Assembly (NCBI RefSeq): GCF_000967545.1
Contig: NZ_JXXV01000028.1
Coordinates: 62,001 to 126,000 of the forward strand
DNA: 64,000 nt
Direction of reading: 5' to 3'
Origin: Vibrio galatheae
GTDB lineage: Bacteria > Pseudomonadota > Gammaproteobacteria > Enterobacterales > Vibrionaceae
In this document: positions 54,610-62,205 of the stretch, in pieces
Numbering within the stretch: position 1 is the first letter of the stretch
Layout of the letters: every line of letters begins with the position of its first letter
The notes under the pieces: model-generated
Databases searched by the model: none
What the model saw: the letters and a program-made list of their open reading frames with translations, nothing else
Told to the model about the DNA's origin: nothing
Made by a program: the position numbers and the translations under genes

Positions 54610-55199
54610 ACATCACTATTGTCTCAGGCAGCCAACGTGCGAACTCACAAAGCCTCAATGTGGCGCGTTATTTACAATCTGTCGCTAAACCACACTTCGA
54701 GCAGATCGAGATTCTCGATTTACATCAACTTAACTTGCCCCTATGGAACGAAGGAGTGTGGCAAAAAAGTGCAGAATGGCAACAGTGGACACCGATTGCT
54801 CAAACTCTGCAACAGTCCGACGCAGTTGTGCTCATTTCACCTGAGTGGCACGGGATGGCTACGCCAGCATTAAAGAACTTTCTACTGCTGACTACAGACG
54901 AAGAGCTGGCCCATAAACCCGTTTTATTGGTCAGTGTTTCTGCGAGTATAAATGGTGTTTACCCAATCAGTGAGCTGCGTATGACAGGAAGTAAAAATAA
55001 CCATGCTTGCTTTATCCCTGATCACTTGATGTTCCGTAATGTGGAAACTTTGCTCACGCAGAACAACCAACTGACGGATGAAAAAATGCATCAGCGCAGC
55101 CAATATACCCTAGGACTACTGGCGAGTTACGCACGCGCATTGGCTCCTGTCCACCGCGATATGGTTTCTGCTGGCAAAGAATTTCGCTACGGAATGTAG
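54606..55199 (+). CDS. NAD(P)H-dependent FMN reductase
   Basis: A 197-residue flavodoxin-fold reductase of the SsuE/ChrR-type NADPH-FMN reductase family. The phosphate loop GSQRANSQS binds FMN, and SPEWHGMATPALKNFL is the conserved isoalloxazine/NAD(P) segment. It could reduce quinones or other electrophiles; paired with the exporter and MarR regulator, a detoxification role is plausible. Translation is coupled to the exporter gene by a 4-bp overlap. Confidence 0.88.
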   Translation: MNITIVSGSQRANSQSLNVARYLQSVAKPHFEQIEILDLHQLNLPLWNEGVWQKSAEWQQWTPIAQTLQQSDAVVLISPEWHGMATPALKNFLLLTTDEELAHKPVLLVSVSASINGVYPISELRMTGSKNNHACFIPDHLMFRNVETLLTQNNQLTDEKMHQRSQYTLGLLASYARALAPVHRDMVSAGKEFRYGM

Positions 55200-55202
55200 A
55201 GT

Positions 55203-55215
55203 TTTACAGTGTAAA
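55203..55215. promoter_or_regulatory. parS2: parS2 site
   Basis: TTTACAGTGTAAA, perfect palindrome, three bases after the FMN-reductase stop. It is the most distant copy in this window, about 37 kb right of the origin. Confidence 0.9.
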
Positions 55216-55241
55216 GCACTGTGCTTGGTGAAACCTGTAAC

Positions 55242-55276
55242 AACCTATTCAGCACTTGGTGCTTGCTGAATAGGTT
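55242..55276. terminator. Strong hairpin between convergent genes
   Basis: 13-bp perfect stem AACCTATTCAGCA / TGCTGAATAGGTT with a nine-base loop and short T tract. It lies between the convergent reductase and methyltransferase genes and probably serves both. Confidence 0.8.
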
Positions 55277-55318
55277 TTGCAATACAAATCGTTGTATTCA
55301 CAGTTGCATTACACCGAC

Positions 55319-56017
55319 TTACTTTGATTTGCGCGCGAACCAAGCATGAACTAACCCAGCTTGGTAAAATTGAGTGACAGCTTCAAACTCACCCTTGCTA
55401 ATAATGGTTTTCACCTCCTCGGGAGGCAATATAGCTACGTCTTTCTTCCATGATGAATGGGTTTTTTCGACCGCATCCTTAGGCCGCTTTCCTTCATGTA
55501 GCATGTTAACCCAAACGTTTAGCAACGCCCGATATTCCGATGAATCCATGTCTGATGAGAGATCGGCGCTCACTAACAGTCCGTTTGATTTTAATCGCTC
55601 GGCAATCTGGGCAAAGAACTCACTGCGCTCCGTTCTATCCACAAAAAATTGCGAGACCATAAAACAGGTCGCGGCATCATAACGTTCAGTTTGAGGGAGC
55701 GACTCTAAGTATCCTTGATGGAATTCACAACGCGATACAAAACCTTCTTTTTGCGCTCTAGCTCGGCATACATCGAGCATGGCACCTGATGGCTCTACTG
55801 CAGTAAATCTCCAGTGTGGAAAGCGACTAGCCAAATAGGAAAGCTCCGCTCCTGCGCCTAATCCAACACAGACGACATGAGCATTCTGAGGTAACTCGGA
55901 CAAAATCCATTCCAGTTGAAAATATAGACCTTGGTGTATTGGGGCCAGTTTTTGCTGTTGCGCCTCATAGCCAGACGCTTGATTATCAAAAACAGCTTTA
56001 AGCTCTTCTTGGTTCAT
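55319..56017 (-). CDS. SAM-dependent methyltransferase
   Basis: A 232-residue class I methyltransferase. SAM-binding motif I reads VVCVGLGAGAELSYLA, followed by FTAVEPSGAMLDVCR and the post-motif DAATCFMVSQFF. The substrate is not identifiable. It is on the same strand as, and 70 bp downstream of, the Rrf2 gene, so co-expression is likely. Confidence 0.85.
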   Translation of the reverse strand: MNQEELKAVFDNQASGYEAQQQKLAPIHQGLYFQLEWILSELPQNAHVVCVGLGAGAELSYLASRFPHWRFTAVEPSGAMLDVCRARAQKEGFVSRCEFHQGYLESLPQTERYDAATCFMVSQFFVDRTERSEFFAQIAERLKSNGLLVSADLSSDMDSSEYRALLNVWVNMLHEGKRPKDAVEKTHSSWKKDVAILPPEEVKTIISKGEFEAVTQFYQAGLVHAWFARKSK

Positions 56018-56087
56018 ATTCCCATGATTCCTTTAGTGAGTGTTTGAAATTGGCTTTTACATTTCAGCTATTCAGTGTTTGTGAGCA

Positions 56088-56558
56088 CTAACTTTCATTT
56101 GTGTCTAAAGGGGCGTGTCTATCACATTCTTTAACTTGCGCTAAACGCTGTCTAAATTGCTGATCAAGATCGGCGAGAGATACTGCTTCAAGTTGGCTAA
56201 GAAAGGTTGCTCGCGAACGTTCAAGTGCACTCATCAATGTTTCATCGGCAATTTGTTGAACCAGACAGGTGGCTTTTTCGGTTTCAGGTGCAATAGCAAA
56301 TAAGCGCGGCATCCCCAATGCCTCATACAGACCAAGTAGAGTGATCTGATCTGTGGGTACGGCTAATTCCCAGCCACCATTATGACCTTTGGTTGATAGC
56401 ACATAGCCTTTGTCTCTTAGGCCTGCCATGGTTCGTCTGACAACCGCCGGATTGGTATTGAGCATCTTCGCCAATAGATCCGATGTGAGTGGCTTTTTAC
56501 TGTCTTGCATGTGTAGCAGTGCGTGAATAACGCGCGAGAGTCTAGAATCGGTACGCAT
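56088..56558 (-). CDS. Rrf2-family regulator (YwnA-like)
   Basis: A 156-residue Rrf2 winged-helix protein: HALLHMQDSKKPLTSDLLAK, NPAVVRRTMAGLRDKGYV, and the wing GHNGGWELA. It lacks the three clustered cysteines of IscR/NsrR, so an iron-sulphur cluster is unlikely; single cysteines occur at the end of the sensing region. The ATG with GGAG six bases upstream is chosen. It is divergent from the MFS transporter and probably represses it via the inverted repeat between them. Confidence 0.88.
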   Translation of the reverse strand: MRTDSRLSRVIHALLHMQDSKKPLTSDLLAKMLNTNPAVVRRTMAGLRDKGYVLSTKGHNGGWELAVPTDQITLLGLYEALGMPRLFAIAPETEKATCLVQQIADETLMSALERSRATFLSQLEAVSLADLDQQFRQRLAQVKECDRHAPLDTNES

Positions 56559-56580
56559 ATCAAACTCCATATTCATGTTG

Positions 56581-56628
56581 CTTTAAAAGATACATGAAAC
56601 TAGAATGAATTTCACGATACTTTTAAAG
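56581..56628. promoter_or_regulatory. Probable Rrf2 operator
   Basis: Imperfect inverted repeat CTTTAAAAGATACATGAAA and its near-complement ending ACGATACTTTTAAAG, separated by about ten bases, 17 bp before the transporter ATG. It contains GATAC/GTATC cores similar to the MarR operators nearby. Confidence 0.65.
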
Positions 56629-56645
56629 TTACATATGGTGTAAAG

Positions 56646-58064
56646 ATGACTCAATCATTCCCAGCAAACAGATGGCAGGCACTGTTGTATTTATTACTCG
56701 CTAACTTTCTCAACATTCTTGATGTGACCATCGTTAATGTCGCGATTCCGAGAATTTATCTCGATATGGATATCAGCCCTTCTCAGGCACAGTGGGTGTC
56801 GGTGATCTATTTAACTGGCTTTGCTGCGTGTCTGTTACCCTTTGGCAAGCTTGGTGATATGTACGGCAAAGTGAGGTTATTTCAACTTGGTCTCATCGCA
56901 TTTATCGTCACGTCGTTACTCTGCTCTATGTCACCGAATATCGAGACGCTTGTGTTCAGCCGGCTTGCTCAGGGCATTGCCAGTGCATTAATGGTGCCTC
57001 AGGTACTGGCCATCGCAGTGACTTTGTTTCCCGATCAAGAAAAAGTGCGAATGTTCGGTTATATCGGCATGGTAAGTAGCCTTGCGTCTATTCTTGGTCC
57101 AGTTGTTGGGGGAGGATTGATAACCTTAGACCTGTTTGAGTTGGACTGGCGGTGGGTATTTTTGATCAATATTCCGATTGGAGCCGTTGCGTATTTTGGT
57201 GTTAAACATACTTTAACTAACGAAGTGGTTGCTGATAAACCGCGTATTGATTGGGTCGGCAATGGGCTGGTTGTCTTAATCAGCGTGCTTTTCATCGTCC
57301 CGATGATCGAAGGCTATAGCTTGAACTGGCCTGCTTGGTTGGTTGTCCTCTTGGTTATGTCCGTGCCGAGTTTTATCTTGCTCAATACTTGGTTAAAAAG
57401 CTCGCTAAAAAGGGGCCGTCCGACGCTAATCTCTAAAGGTCTTTACCAAAACCGAGCGTTTATCAGACAAATCTTTTTCTTGATGCTGTTTGGTACATCA
57501 ACACCTGGATTATTTTTTGTATTAACCAACTATTTGCAAAGCCACTTGCTGTTTACTCCTTTTGAGTCTGGGGGTGTCACCTTTGCCTTTCCGCTCGGCG
57601 TGTTCATCGCTTCTGCGCTGCTAAAGGGGCGCTCAGCTAGGTGGCAACGCTATCGAATTTTCGCTGGCTGTTTGGTACTCACTATCAGCTGGACTTTGCT
57701 TTATTTCTCCATTGGTAATGTCTCTTCAAGTGAGGATTTTCAGTGGCTAATGGTGCCTTTTCTGTTGGGCGGATTAGGTATGGGTAGTGCCATTATTGCC
57801 TTATTCCAAACGATCATGGGCCTCGTCGATAGTCGTGATTCAGGAACGGCTTCGGGCGCTATGCAAGCTCTACAGCATGTTGGTATGGCGGTTGGCATCG
57901 GACTTATTGGGCAGATTTACTTTATTAGTCTTGATGTGTTTGATTCTGCTCTTGTTGCTATGAAAAATAGCTTGCTGTTTTGTGTGATTTTGTTGAGTGG
58001 GTTTACTTTAAAATCTCTGCATGACTTGTATCTCGAGCAAGGGATGCGTTTTCAACTTAAATGA
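56646..58064 (+). CDS. MFS drug-efflux transporter, DHA2/EmrB type
   Basis: A 472-residue, roughly 14-helix proton-driven exporter. It carries LDVTIVNVAIPRI (the DHA2 motif in helix 1) and the motif-A sequence GKLGDMYGKVR. It lacks an adjacent EmrA-like adaptor, so it probably works alone in the inner membrane. It is divergent from the Rrf2 gene, which likely controls it. Confidence 0.9.
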   Translation: MTQSFPANRWQALLYLLLANFLNILDVTIVNVAIPRIYLDMDISPSQAQWVSVIYLTGFAACLLPFGKLGDMYGKVRLFQLGLIAFIVTSLLCSMSPNIETLVFSRLAQGIASALMVPQVLAIAVTLFPDQEKVRMFGYIGMVSSLASILGPVVGGGLITLDLFELDWRWVFLINIPIGAVAYFGVKHTLTNEVVADKPRIDWVGNGLVVLISVLFIVPMIEGYSLNWPAWLVVLLVMSVPSFILLNTWLKSSLKRGRPTLISKGLYQNRAFIRQIFFLMLFGTSTPGLFFVLTNYLQSHLLFTPFESGGVTFAFPLGVFIASALLKGRSARWQRYRIFAGCLVLTISWTLLYFSIGNVSSSEDFQWLMVPFLLGGLGMGSAIIALFQTIMGLVDSRDSGTASGAMQALQHVGMAVGIGLIGQIYFISLDVFDSALVAMKNSLLFCVILLSGFTLKSLHDLYLEQGMRFQLK

Positions 58065-58076
58065 TGCGATAACAAA

Positions 58077-58100
58077 AAGCCGCGCAAATATGCGCGGCTT
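58077..58100. terminator. Bidirectional terminator
   Basis: 9-bp stem AAGCCGCGC / GCGCGGCTT with a six-base loop, between the convergent MFS and EamA genes; the minus strand has a T run (AAAAA on the plus strand). Confidence 0.8.
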
Positions 58101-58136
58101 GGTATTTCTAAATCCTTGTTCTAAATCGTTGGTCTG

Positions 58137-59033
58137 CTAACTTTGACACTCTGCTGGCGCTGCCTTGTTTTGGCGTAGTGCGAGGATCGCTTGTGGCAGT
58201 AACGACATCACTATCATGCCGATCATCAAGCTGTACTGGAATGGCGTGAACGATTCACCGAGCAGTACCAAACCCGACACAATCCCCGCAATAGGGTTGG
58301 CAATTCCGCCAAAGGTGAAGTCAACCACAGACATACGTTGCAGCAGCCATACATACATGCCGTAGCCGAGCGCGGTATTTAATCCAACCACCCATAGCAG
58401 GCCAGATAGGTTAGTCATTGAGAAGTTGTCAAAAATTGCTGCGTATTTAGCGGGTTCCATAACGCCCTGCACACCAGCGGCAATCGCGAGAATCACACCG
58501 CCTAACAATAACTGCCAGGTGAGTACTGTCCACCAGTGCATGCGGTGACCGAGTGACTTAGTCAGTGAACTGCCGACGACAATACACATGATCGCGGCCA
58601 GCATCGCACCTAAACCAATAGGATTTAGACTGATCGAACTTGGGTCAAACAACATCCAAGCAAGCATAATCAAGGTTGCTCCAGATATCGCTTGGATCAG
58701 CCCCGGACGGTGTTTATTGATAAGCCAGTTGTAGATCATGGCGAAAACAGGCACCGAGATCATACCCACTCCAGAGATAGCGGATGGCAAAGTCAGCGCC
58801 ATCACAAAGATCAGACCAAAGAAGGTCGCGATGTTAATAAGCCCTAGGCTGAACAAGATTTGCCAATCGCCTTTTTTCGGCAAGCTTGGTCTAAATGCCA
58901 ACAACAAAAGACCGGCTGGCAGTGCGCGAATCGCACCCAGTAATAGAGGTGGCCAGTCCGCAAGCGTATATTGCGTAACGGCATAGGTCGTTCCCCAAAA
59001 GAACGCCGGAATCATGGCAAGTAATATATTCAT
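58137..59033 (-). CDS. EamA/DMT-family exporter
   Basis: A 298-residue, ten-helix EamA protein (MNILLAMIPAFFWGTTYAVT start, then two five-helix repeats). It shares general layout with the exporter at 53.7 kb (both begin with a PxxWG motif) but is clearly divergent. It is divergent from a MarR gene with two operator-like repeats between. The substrate is not known. Confidence 0.88.
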   Translation of the reverse strand: MNILLAMIPAFFWGTTYAVTQYTLADWPPLLLGAIRALPAGLLLLAFRPSLPKKGDWQILFSLGLINIATFFGLIFVMALTLPSAISGVGMISVPVFAMIYNWLINKHRPGLIQAISGATLIMLAWMLFDPSSISLNPIGLGAMLAAIMCIVVGSSLTKSLGHRMHWWTVLTWQLLLGGVILAIAAGVQGVMEPAKYAAIFDNFSMTNLSGLLWVVGLNTALGYGMYVWLLQRMSVVDFTFGGIANPIAGIVSGLVLLGESFTPFQYSLMIGMIVMSLLPQAILALRQNKAAPAECQS

Positions 59034-59039
59034 AACAAT

Positions 59040-59057
59040 TATCTTTACGTTAAGATA
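59040..59057. promoter_or_regulatory. MarR operator
   Basis: TATCTTTACGTTAAGATA: arms TATCTT and AAGATA around a near-symmetric centre, 7 bp upstream of the EamA start. Confidence 0.7.
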
Positions 59058-59098
59058 CTTTTGTGAGGAATGTACGCCTAAAAACGCTGTTTGTAAAG

Positions 59099-59116
59099 TA
59101 TCTTTATGTTAAGGTA
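59099..59116. promoter_or_regulatory. MarR operator, second copy
   Basis: TATCTTTATGTTAAGGTA, 16 of 18 bases identical to the operator at 59040, 59 bp away and 37 bp before the MarR start. Confidence 0.68.
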
Positions 59117-59152
59117 TTTCAAATGGCATTTTGTTACTGGAGACACATATTC

Positions 59153-59635
59153 ATGGACGCTATTGACAGAGTAGTAGAGCAGTGGGCTAAGGAAAAGCCG
59201 GATCTAGAAACCGAGCCTATGTCGATCATGGGTCGATTGATGCGCATTGCTAAATATATGGAGACAGAAGTCGCTCAACTGCACAAGCGTTATGATTTGA
59301 AACTCGGCGAGTTTGATGTGCTGGCAACATTACGTCGCAGCGGTAAACCGTTTCGTCTTACCCCTTCTGAATTGATTGACTCTATGATGTTAACATCCGG
59401 TGCGATGACCAACCGTTTAGATAAACTTGAATCTAAGGGGTTGATTGTTCGTGAACACAGCAAAGAAGATCGCCGCAGTGTGACAGTAGAATTGACTCAA
59501 GATGGCTATGTGCTAATCGATAAGATTATCGAAGAGCATGCTGCAGTACAGGAGAAGCTGGTTAAGGGAATTAACTCCAACCAGAAGAAGCAGATCAACA
59601 CCATCTTAAAAGGTTGGCTGACACAATACGAATAA
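59153..59635 (+). CDS. MarR-family transcription regulator (paralogue)
   Basis: A 160-residue MarR protein, similar in layout and sequence to the one at 53.1-53.6 kb (both start M-x6-QWE/QWA, both have MGxxGRLxR/MGRLMRI and LSSGAV/LTSGAM before the recognition helix, and a wing with DRRS). The ATG MDAIDRVVEQW is chosen to match the paralogue; an upstream ATG at 59063 would overlap the operator. It likely represses itself and the divergent EamA exporter. Confidence 0.9.
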   Translation: MDAIDRVVEQWAKEKPDLETEPMSIMGRLMRIAKYMETEVAQLHKRYDLKLGEFDVLATLRRSGKPFRLTPSELIDSMMLTSGAMTNRLDKLESKGLIVREHSKEDRRSVTVELTQDGYVLIDKIIEEHAAVQEKLVKGINSNQKKQINTILKGWLTQYE

Positions 59636-59665
59636 CCACGGTCACTCGATTTTAGTCGTCAAATA

Positions 59666-59705
59666 AAAACGCCCTCATGTCACTTAATCACACTGAGGGC
59701 GTTTT
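59666..59705 (+). terminator. Terminator after the MarR gene
   Basis: Perfect 12-bp arms AAAACGCCCTCA / TGAGGGCGTTTT with a 16-base loop, between the MarR gene and the convergent GlcG-like gene; usable in both directions. Confidence 0.85.
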
Positions 59706-59727
59706 CAATTATTGCTAAACTTAGCCG

Positions 59728-60162
59728 TTACATCGCCTCATCGCTGTAGAGCTGTGCGTAGTCGATGCCGCCGAGCGCACAAGATTCATCAATATCCGAC
59801 AAATCGCCGCTGACTCCGACGGCGCCGAGAATGTTTTTCTCTGCATCGCGAATCAGTAGCCCACCCGGAACGGGCACCATATTGCCGTGTGCGAGTACAT
59901 TAACGGCGGAGATAAACGCAGGGCGGTTGTCTGCATCTTGAGCGAGTTTGCGTGAGGAACAGCCGAGCGCGAGTGCTCCCCAAGCCTTTGCAATTGCGAT
60001 ATCTGGTCGCATCATGCTTGAGCCATCTTGGCGTTGCAGTGAGATGAGTTTTCCCCCACTGTCGAGAACGGCCACCGTAAGCGGTGCGCTTTTGTTGTTG
60101 AAACCTGCCTGAAAGGTCCCGTCAATGACGGAGAGTGCTTGCTCTAGAGTTAAACTTCCCAT
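59728..60162 (-). CDS. GlcG/HbpS-family protein
   Basis: A 144-residue protein of the GlcG/HbpS family (VAVLDSGGKLISLQRQDGSS, RPDIAIAKAWGALALG, VPVPGGLLIRDAEKNILGAV). The family includes the haem-binding HbpS and the glc-operon protein GlcG, whose exact function is unclear. The context with malate synthase and glyoxylate carboligase points to glycolate/glyoxylate metabolism. It lies 101 bp downstream of the malate synthase gene on the same strand. AGGAG precedes the ATG. Confidence 0.88.
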   Translation of the reverse strand: MGSLTLEQALSVIDGTFQAGFNNKSAPLTVAVLDSGGKLISLQRQDGSSMMRPDIAIAKAWGALALGCSSRKLAQDADNRPAFISAVNVLAHGNMVPVPGGLLIRDAEKNILGAVGVSGDLSDIDESCALGGIDYAQLYSDEAM

Positions 60163-60263
60163 GTTATCTCCTGTTAATGTTCTACCTTCCTAGTCCACGT
60201 AACACCAAGCGAATAATTGCTTAGTTGGCATTCATTCGCTTGGTAGCGTGTACTTGGTTGGTA

Positions 60264-61892
60264 TTACGCAGCCCCGTTGAGAAGCTGGTAGCTTGGTAAG
60301 GTCAGGAAGGTGGCAAACTCTTTTGCCGTTGACAGCTCGAAGAAAAGGTCAGCGGTTTGTTCAAAGCGGCCTGCTGCAAATCGAGCATTGCCCACTTCCT
60401 GTTTGATAGTATTGAGCTCTTGATACAGCCATTTGTAGAACAGCTCTTTGGTAAAGATTTGGCCATCATCCAGTTCAACGGCGTGATGAATCCATTGCCA
60501 GATGTTGGCTCGTGAAATTTCAGCCGTAGCGGCATCTTCCATCAGGCCATAAATAGGCACGCAGCCTTGGCCTTGAATCCAAGCCTCAATGTAGTAAAGC
60601 GCAATGCGAATGTTCTTACGCACGCCAGCTTCGTCACGCGAACCTTCGCATGGTTTAAGCAACAGATCGGCGCCGATTTCATGAGTTGGACTGACGAAAT
60701 CAAGTTGATTCGGTTTGCCAGCAAGATTTTTTTCAAATACCGACATGGCTAAGTCAACCAGAGCAGGGTGCGCAACCCAAGTGCCGTCATGGCCGTTACG
60801 TGACTCACGCTCTTTGTCTTCGATAACCTTGGCGGTGACTCGCTCCATTTCAGCAGGATCTTTAGCGGGAATGAAGGCTGACATACCTCCCATGGCTAAA
60901 GCGCCACGTTGATGGCAAGTACGCACTAACAATTGGCTGTAGGCATTGAGAAACTCTTTATCCATTCCCACCACATGGCGGTCTGGAAGGATACGATCGG
61001 TGTGATTTTTAAGTGTTTTAATGTAGCTGAATATGTAGTCCCAACGGCCACAGTTCATGGCAACAATATGATCGCGCATCGCGTAAAGCATTTCATCCAT
61101 TTGGAATACAGCCGGCAAGGTTTCGATCAGTACGGTCGCGCGAATGGTACCGCGCTCTACGCCAAAGTACTCTTCGGTAAAAGAGAAAACGTCATCCCAC
61201 CATTGTGACTCTTCCATACTTTCGAGCTTGGGAATGTAGTAGTAAACGCCCAGCCCTTGTTGCGCGCGCGTCAGATAGTTGTGGTAGAAGTAAAGCGCAA
61301 AGTCCATCAAACAGCCAGGAATTGGCTTATTGGCGAATTGAATTGATTGCTCCGGCAGGTGCAGGCCTCGTGGGCGGGCAATCAGTAGGGCTGGATTATC
61401 ACTGAGCTGGTAATGTTTGTTTTTTGCTTCATCGTGATAGCTAATCGTGCCAGCGTTGGCATCGCGCAAATTGATTTGGCCTTGAACCATATTCTCCCAA
61501 GTGGGAGACGAAGCATCTTCAAAGCAGCACATAAACACTTTTGCGCCGGAATTCAGGGCGTTGATCACCATTTTTCGATCGATTGGTCCGGTAATTTCGA
61601 CTCGGCGATCAAGCAGTTCCGCTGGTGGTGGAGCGACTTTCCAGCTTTTATTTTCACGGATCGCTTGGGTATCTGTTCTGAAGTTGGGTAACTCGCCAGC
61701 GTCAAATCGTTGCTGTTGTTCTTCTCGCGCGGCAAGTAGCGCATCTCGGCGTGGGGCGAATTTTTCGACCAGTTTGGATAAGAAAGACAGAGCCTCGTGA
61801 TTGAGAATCTCTGGGTACTCAGGGTTGTCCATACTGCCGATTACTCGCAGACAGGCGGTTTCTTCTCTTTCTGCTACGTCGTTGATATTCAT
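60264..61892 (-). CDS. aceB: Malate synthase A
   Basis: A 542-residue malate synthase of the short (A-type) class, which condenses glyoxylate and acetyl-CoA to malate. It is recognised by LIARPRGLHLPE, CCFEDASSPTWENMVQGQ, NCGRWDYIFSYIKTL and KDKERESRNGHDGTWVAHP-like segments. Isocitrate lyase is not beside it; the divergent neighbour is glyoxylate carboligase, so this copy appears devoted to glyoxylate formed from glycolate, glycine or purine breakdown rather than to the classical acetate shunt. AAAGGAGA precedes the ATG. Confidence 0.95.
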   Translation of the reverse strand: MNINDVAEREETACLRVIGSMDNPEYPEILNHEALSFLSKLVEKFAPRRDALLAAREEQQQRFDAGELPNFRTDTQAIRENKSWKVAPPPAELLDRRVEITGPIDRKMVINALNSGAKVFMCCFEDASSPTWENMVQGQINLRDANAGTISYHDEAKNKHYQLSDNPALLIARPRGLHLPEQSIQFANKPIPGCLMDFALYFYHNYLTRAQQGLGVYYYIPKLESMEESQWWDDVFSFTEEYFGVERGTIRATVLIETLPAVFQMDEMLYAMRDHIVAMNCGRWDYIFSYIKTLKNHTDRILPDRHVVGMDKEFLNAYSQLLVRTCHQRGALAMGGMSAFIPAKDPAEMERVTAKVIEDKERESRNGHDGTWVAHPALVDLAMSVFEKNLAGKPNQLDFVSPTHEIGADLLLKPCEGSRDEAGVRKNIRIALYYIEAWIQGQGCVPIYGLMEDAATAEISRANIWQWIHHAVELDDGQIFTKELFYKWLYQELNTIKQEVGNARFAAGRFEQTADLFFELSTAKEFATFLTLPSYQLLNGAA

Positions 61893-61924
61893 TGTTCGTC
61901 TCCTTTAAACAATACCTTTTGATT

Positions 61925-61934
61925 TTGTGTACAA
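61925..61934. promoter_or_regulatory. GntR-type operator near aceB
   Basis: TTGTGTACAA, nine of ten positions shared with the palindrome at 62179. It is 32 bp upstream of the malate synthase start. The pattern TTGTNNACAA is typical of FadR-subgroup GntR regulators. Confidence 0.55.
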
Positions 61935-62178
61935 AAATCATATTTCACGAATACTTATATTTTAATTTATGTAAACAATCAAAGAGTATTTAACAATTAT
62001 TTTTCATTTGTGCCGAAATGAATTTATTTTTATGTAAAGATATTTTATGTAAAGCAATGGTTTCTAGGCTTTAAGGGGTAAGTGATCGCTTCGAGCAATA
62101 GCTCTATGTTGAAAAAATGTTGCATTTAGGGGTTGCCAAATTCTAAATATGATTCATAGTACACAAAGTATCTTTTAA

Positions 62179-62188
62179 TTGTATACAA
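62179..62188. promoter_or_regulatory. GntR-type operator near gcl
   Basis: TTGTATACAA, perfect palindrome 17 bp upstream of the glyoxylate carboligase start. Together with the site at 61925 it suggests joint control of the divergent glyoxylate genes by a GntR regulator encoded outside the window. The 313 bp between the two genes hold nothing else recognisable. Confidence 0.58.
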
Positions 62189-62205
62189 TCTAAATGGAGG
62201 TTCGC

